DNA from: an uncultured Bacteroides sp.
GTDB taxonomy: Bacteria > Bacteroidota > Bacteroidia > Bacteroidales > Bacteroidaceae
Assembly (NCBI GenBank): GCA_900546355.1
Contig: URCM01000001.1
Location: forward strand, 1 to 64,000
DNA length: 64,000 nucleotides
Reading direction: 5' to 3'
This document shows positions 61,851 to 64,000 of this stretch, piece by piece. Every line of letters starts with the position of its first letter. Position 1 is the stretch's first letter. The notes below the pieces were generated by a model. The model saw only the letters and a list, made by a program, of their open reading frames with translations. It did not search any database and was not told the DNA's origin. The translations under genes were made by a program, and so were the position numbers.

Positions 61851-61904
61851 TGCTTACTTAATTGTGCTGGCTATGTAATATAGTTGAGATTTATCCATCA
61901 TCTC

Positions 61905-61935
61905 TTTGCCGTTCATAGAAAAATTTCTATCTTTG
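61905..61935 (+). promoter_or_regulatory. Consensus Bacteroides promoter for hicAB
   Basis: TTTG (61905-61908), 19 bases, TATCTTTG (61928-61935): a full match to the -33/-7 consensus. It predicts a start near 61942, 23 bases before hicA. Confidence 0.75.
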
Positions 61936-61964
61936 CATTGCAAACACCTAATAATAGGTATATT

Positions 61965-62147
61965 ATGAAATACAAGGAGTTTCATCGTAAAATTTTAGCG
62001 TCCGGATGGAAATTCAGCCATGCAGAAGGCAGCCATTACTTTTATTGAAAAGACGGGAGACTTTCGGAACCTGTGCCTTATCATGGCGCTAAAGAAATAC
62101 CTGAGCCATTAAGACGAAAGATTGCGAAGGGAATGGGAGTGAAATGA
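61965..62147 (+). pseudogene. hicA: hicA-like toxin gene with in-frame stop
   Basis: The frame reads MKYKEFHRKILASGWKFSHA, then EGSHYFY, TGA at 62046-62048, and continues in the same frame with KDGRLSEPVPYHGAKEIPEP to TGA at 62145-62147. This is a complete 60-residue HicA: the catalytic GSH histidine and the PYHGAKE strand are both there. One substitution (for example GAA to TGA) would explain the stop. The toxin is probably dead, while promoter and antitoxin remain. Confidence 0.75.
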
Positions 62148-62184
62148 ATTGTTTCTTCTTACAATATCAGTAAATGGAGGGATT

Positions 62185-62586
62185 ATGGGAAAGATTATAA
62201 TGAATATTTGTGCCAGTGCCGATAGTTTCGGTGCATATTCGGAGAATTGTGAAGGAATCTACGCTGCAGGTGATACGATTGACGCATGCAAAAAAGACGT
62301 GGAAAAGGTTATAGAACTTATTAAAAAGAATCTTCCGGAAGACCAATGGCCAGAGCAGATAAAAGGGGATTATCAATTAGTGTGGCATTATGATACACAA
62401 AGTTTGTTGTTGAATTACGCTACATTGCTTTCTTTGGCTGGACTAGAGAGATTGACAGGCATTCATCAAAAACAACTGTGGGCTTATATGCACGGTCGGT
62501 CGAAACCTCGTAAGCAACAAAAAGAACGCATTGAAAATGCTTTGCACCGTTTTGCCGATGAACTGACGAATGTTTCGGTGATATAA
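62185..62586 (+). CDS. hicB: HicB-like antitoxin
   Basis: 133 residues from ATG 62185, preceded by GGAGGG. The N-terminal half is the degraded RNase-H fold of HicB (ICASADSFGAYSENCEGIYA; TIDACKKDVEKVIELIKKN), and residues 80-130 a helix-turn-helix (LERLTGIHQKQLWAYMHGRS) that would repress the operon. With hicA broken it may survive as a regulator. Confidence 0.8.
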   Translation: MGKIIMNICASADSFGAYSENCEGIYAAGDTIDACKKDVEKVIELIKKNLPEDQWPEQIKGDYQLVWHYDTQSLLLNYATLLSLAGLERLTGIHQKQLWAYMHGRSKPRKQQKERIENALHRFADELTNVSVI

Positions 62587-62638
62587 TGTAAAACGTTTGT
62601 AATTCTGCGTTCCGAAGAAATAACCATTGAGCTTGTCA

Positions 62639-62667
62639 TTGGAAATCAAAAAGTTTTCTTATCTTTG
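62639..62667 (+). promoter_or_regulatory. Promoter of the AAA-ATPase-like gene
   Basis: TTG (62639-62641), 18 bases, TATCTTTG (62660-62667), 29 bases before ATG 62697. The -7 box is perfect and the -33 partner weaker. Confidence 0.55.
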
Positions 62668-62696
62668 CTTTCGACAGGTATAAATAAGGAATCATC

Positions 62697-64000
62697 ATGA
62701 GCACGTCAAGAAGGAAATACCCGATAGGCATACAGACTTTCTCAAAGATCCGGGAAGAGGGTTATCTGTATATCGACAAGACGGAATACGTTTACCGGAT
62801 GACGCATACTAATTCTCTGTATATGTTCCTGAGCCGTCCCAGGCGGTTCGGCAAGTCTTTGCTGACAAGCACGCTTCACGCTTATTTCGAAGGGCGGAAG
62901 GATTTGTTCGCCGGGCTTGCGATAGAGAAGTTAGAGACGGAATGGACGGAATATCCGGTGCTGCACTTCGATATGAGTACAGCCAAAAACATGAGTAAGG
63001 AAAGCTTGGAGAGTGAGCTATCCCTTAAATTGTCGCGGTATGAAGCGGTATACGGGCGTAAAGAGGACGAGAAGGGAATCAATCAGCGTTTGGATGGGTT
63101 AATCAGACGGGCATACCGCCAGACGGGCAAGGAGGTGGTGGTGCTGATAGACGAATACGACGCACCGCTGCTGGATGTGGTGCACGAGGAGGAGAACTTG
63201 CCTGCGCTCCGCAATGTGATGCGCAACTTCTACAGCCCGCTGAAGGCTTGCGACCCTTACCTGCGCTATGTGTTCCTGACCGGCATCACGAAGTTTTCGC
63301 AGCTGAGCATATTCAGCGAACTGAACAACATCAAGAACATCAGCATGCTTCCCGAATACGGTGCCGTTTGCGGCATCACGCAGGAGGAAATAGAGACGCA
63401 GATGGCACCGGACATCGCCTTGTTTGCCGGTAAGTTGGGGACAAGTGCGGAGAAGGCGTTGGAGGCGTTAAAGGAGAATTACGACGGCTATCACTTTACA
63501 TGGCCCTCTGCAGACGTGTACAATCCGTTCAGCCTGCTTAACGCATTCAGCGACGGGATGCTGGAATCGTACTGGTTCGGCAGCGGGACGCCTACCTACT
63601 TGATAGAGATGCTGCGGAAGTTTGATGTACAGCCTTCTGAAATAGAAGGGATAGAAGCCGTAGCGGAAGACTTTGACGCCCCTACCGAACGCATGGAAAA
63701 CATTACGCCGCTGCTTTACCAAAGCGGTTACATCACCATAAAGGAAGGCTATCCGTATGGAGGCATATACCGGTTGGGTATACCGAACAAGGAAGTACGT
63801 ACAGGCTTGATGAGCAGCTTGCTGCCCAACTATGTACAGCGGAAATCCCAGCAGGGCAGGGTAACCATCGTGAAGATGTCTGTTGCCGTCAGCGAGGGGA
63901 GGATGGACGATGCGTTGCGGCTGTTGCAGACGTTTTTGTCTACCGTTCCTTATTGTAACCATACGAACTACGAAGGGCATTACCAGCAGTTGCTGTACGT
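62697..64000 (+). CDS. AAA-ATPase-like/PD-(D/E)XK nuclease family protein (partial)
   Basis: 434 codons, open at the window end. KYPIGIQTFSKIREEGYLYI and YIDKTEYVYRM form the typical start of the AAA-ATPase_like family. FLSRPRRFGKSLLTST (residues 45-60) is the Walker A, and VVVLIDEYDAPLLDV (about 146-160) the Walker B. Full members, about 520-570 residues, end in a DUF1703 PD-(D/E)XK nuclease domain, which would lie past the edge. These are abundant in Bacteroidetes, present in many copies per genome. Their role is unsettled. Confidence 0.85.
   Translation, partial: MSTSRRKYPIGIQTFSKIREEGYLYIDKTEYVYRMTHTNSLYMFLSRPRRFGKSLLTSTLHAYFEGRKDLFAGLAIEKLETEWTEYPVLHFDMSTAKNMSKESLESELSLKLSRYEAVYGRKEDEKGINQRLDGLIRRAYRQTGKEVVVLIDEYDAPLLDVVHEEENLPALRNVMRNFYSPLKACDPYLRYVFLTGITKFSQLSIFSELNNIKNISMLPEYGAVCGITQEEIETQMAPDIALFAGKLGTSAEKALEALKENYDGYHFTWPSADVYNPFSLLNAFSDGMLESYWFGSGTPTYLIEMLRKFDVQPSEIEGIEAVAEDFDAPTERMENITPLLYQSGYITIKEGYPYGGIYRLGIPNKEVRTGLMSSLLPNYVQRKSQQGRVTIVKMSVAVSEGRMDDALRLLQTFLSTVPYCNHTNYEGHYQQLLY

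Larger units (their letters stand above)
59962..61857. mobile_element. IS66-family insertion sequence, internally deleted
   Basis: The left end GTAAGCAGTCAAAAAATGGC and the reverse complement of the right end GTAAGCACTCAATTTAGGGC agree at about 15 of 20 positions. GTAAGC ends are typical of IS66. It carries the three genes tnpA, tnpB and a shortened tnpC. The 8-bp flanks (GATTATTC and TTAATTGT) do not match, so no target duplication remains. Without the DDE core the copy cannot move by itself. Confidence 0.8.

Noticed and set aside
59954..61865. Target-site duplication of the IS66 element
   Set aside because: The 8-bp flanks GATTATTC and TTAATTGT do not match.

Overview
The window reads as Bacteroidales chromosome (Bacteroides, Phocaeicola or Parabacteroides type). 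The grounds are repeated TAnnTTTG -7 promoter boxes, few Shine-Dalgarno sequences, OmpA-family barrel proteins with SPII-type lipoproteins, an IS66 element of the Bacteroides kind, and a large glycosyltransferase locus. No rRNA, tRNA or CRISPR array was seen.

Positions 1 to about 38.9 kb are the accessory part of a conjugative or mobilizable element, GC-richer than what follows. It begins with the tail of what is probably a giant DNA methylase/helicase. Next come a phosphoribosyltransferase-like gene coupled to a SLOG (DUF1273) gene, a frameshifted small gene, five coupled small genes, a toxin-antitoxin-like pair with an ImmA/IrrE metallopeptidase, and a serine recombinase without catalytic residues. 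These are followed by a lipoprotein cluster, a DNA-binding gene, a dense hairpin region (candidate oriT), a MobV relaxase, an OmpA protein, a second phosphoribosyltransferase-like protein, a beta clamp, a YubB-like gene and a DUF1848 gene. From 34.2 kb back to 18.7 kb one unbroken minus-strand series carries a DUF4099-like gene, a Toprim primase-like gene, a PH-domain membrane protein, two related exported proteins, an M23 peptidase with a slippery A9 run, membrane proteins, an ArdC-like/MutS-domain fusion, a glucosaminidase, an OB-fold protein and ArdC. A Schlafen AlbA_2 gene and an intact M23 peptidase close the element. The VirB4/TraG-type transfer genes are not in the window.

At 36.9-38.9 kb a Septu-like remnant (HNH nuclease plus the C-terminal third of an ATPase) abuts a 5'-truncated ompA gene, so this is a rearrangement junction. 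Beyond it lie an intact OmpA gene, an MNT/HEPN pair coupled to a second antitoxin and a truncated PIN toxin, and an array of palindromes at exact 22-bp spacing.

From 42.25 to 59.95 kb is an AT-rich surface polysaccharide operon: acyltransferase, Wzx flippase, DegT aminotransferase, two ATP-grasp enzymes, a PLP enzyme, a GNAT, at least eight glycosyltransferases (one frameshifted), a Wzy-like polymerase and a polytopic membrane protein. It ends in an internally deleted IS66 element, a HicAB pair whose hicA has an in-frame stop, and an AAA-ATPase-like gene running off the window.

The strongest new observation is a structured leader found in front of three separate operons (near 902, 2662 and 15254). 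Its stems are kept while their bases change, with fixed motifs AATCTTCCT and GCGTATT and a small GGCT/AGCC or GGGC/GCCC hairpin just before the genes. This suggests a shared RNA-level control over the coupled enzyme pair, the small-gene operon and the mobile beta clamp.
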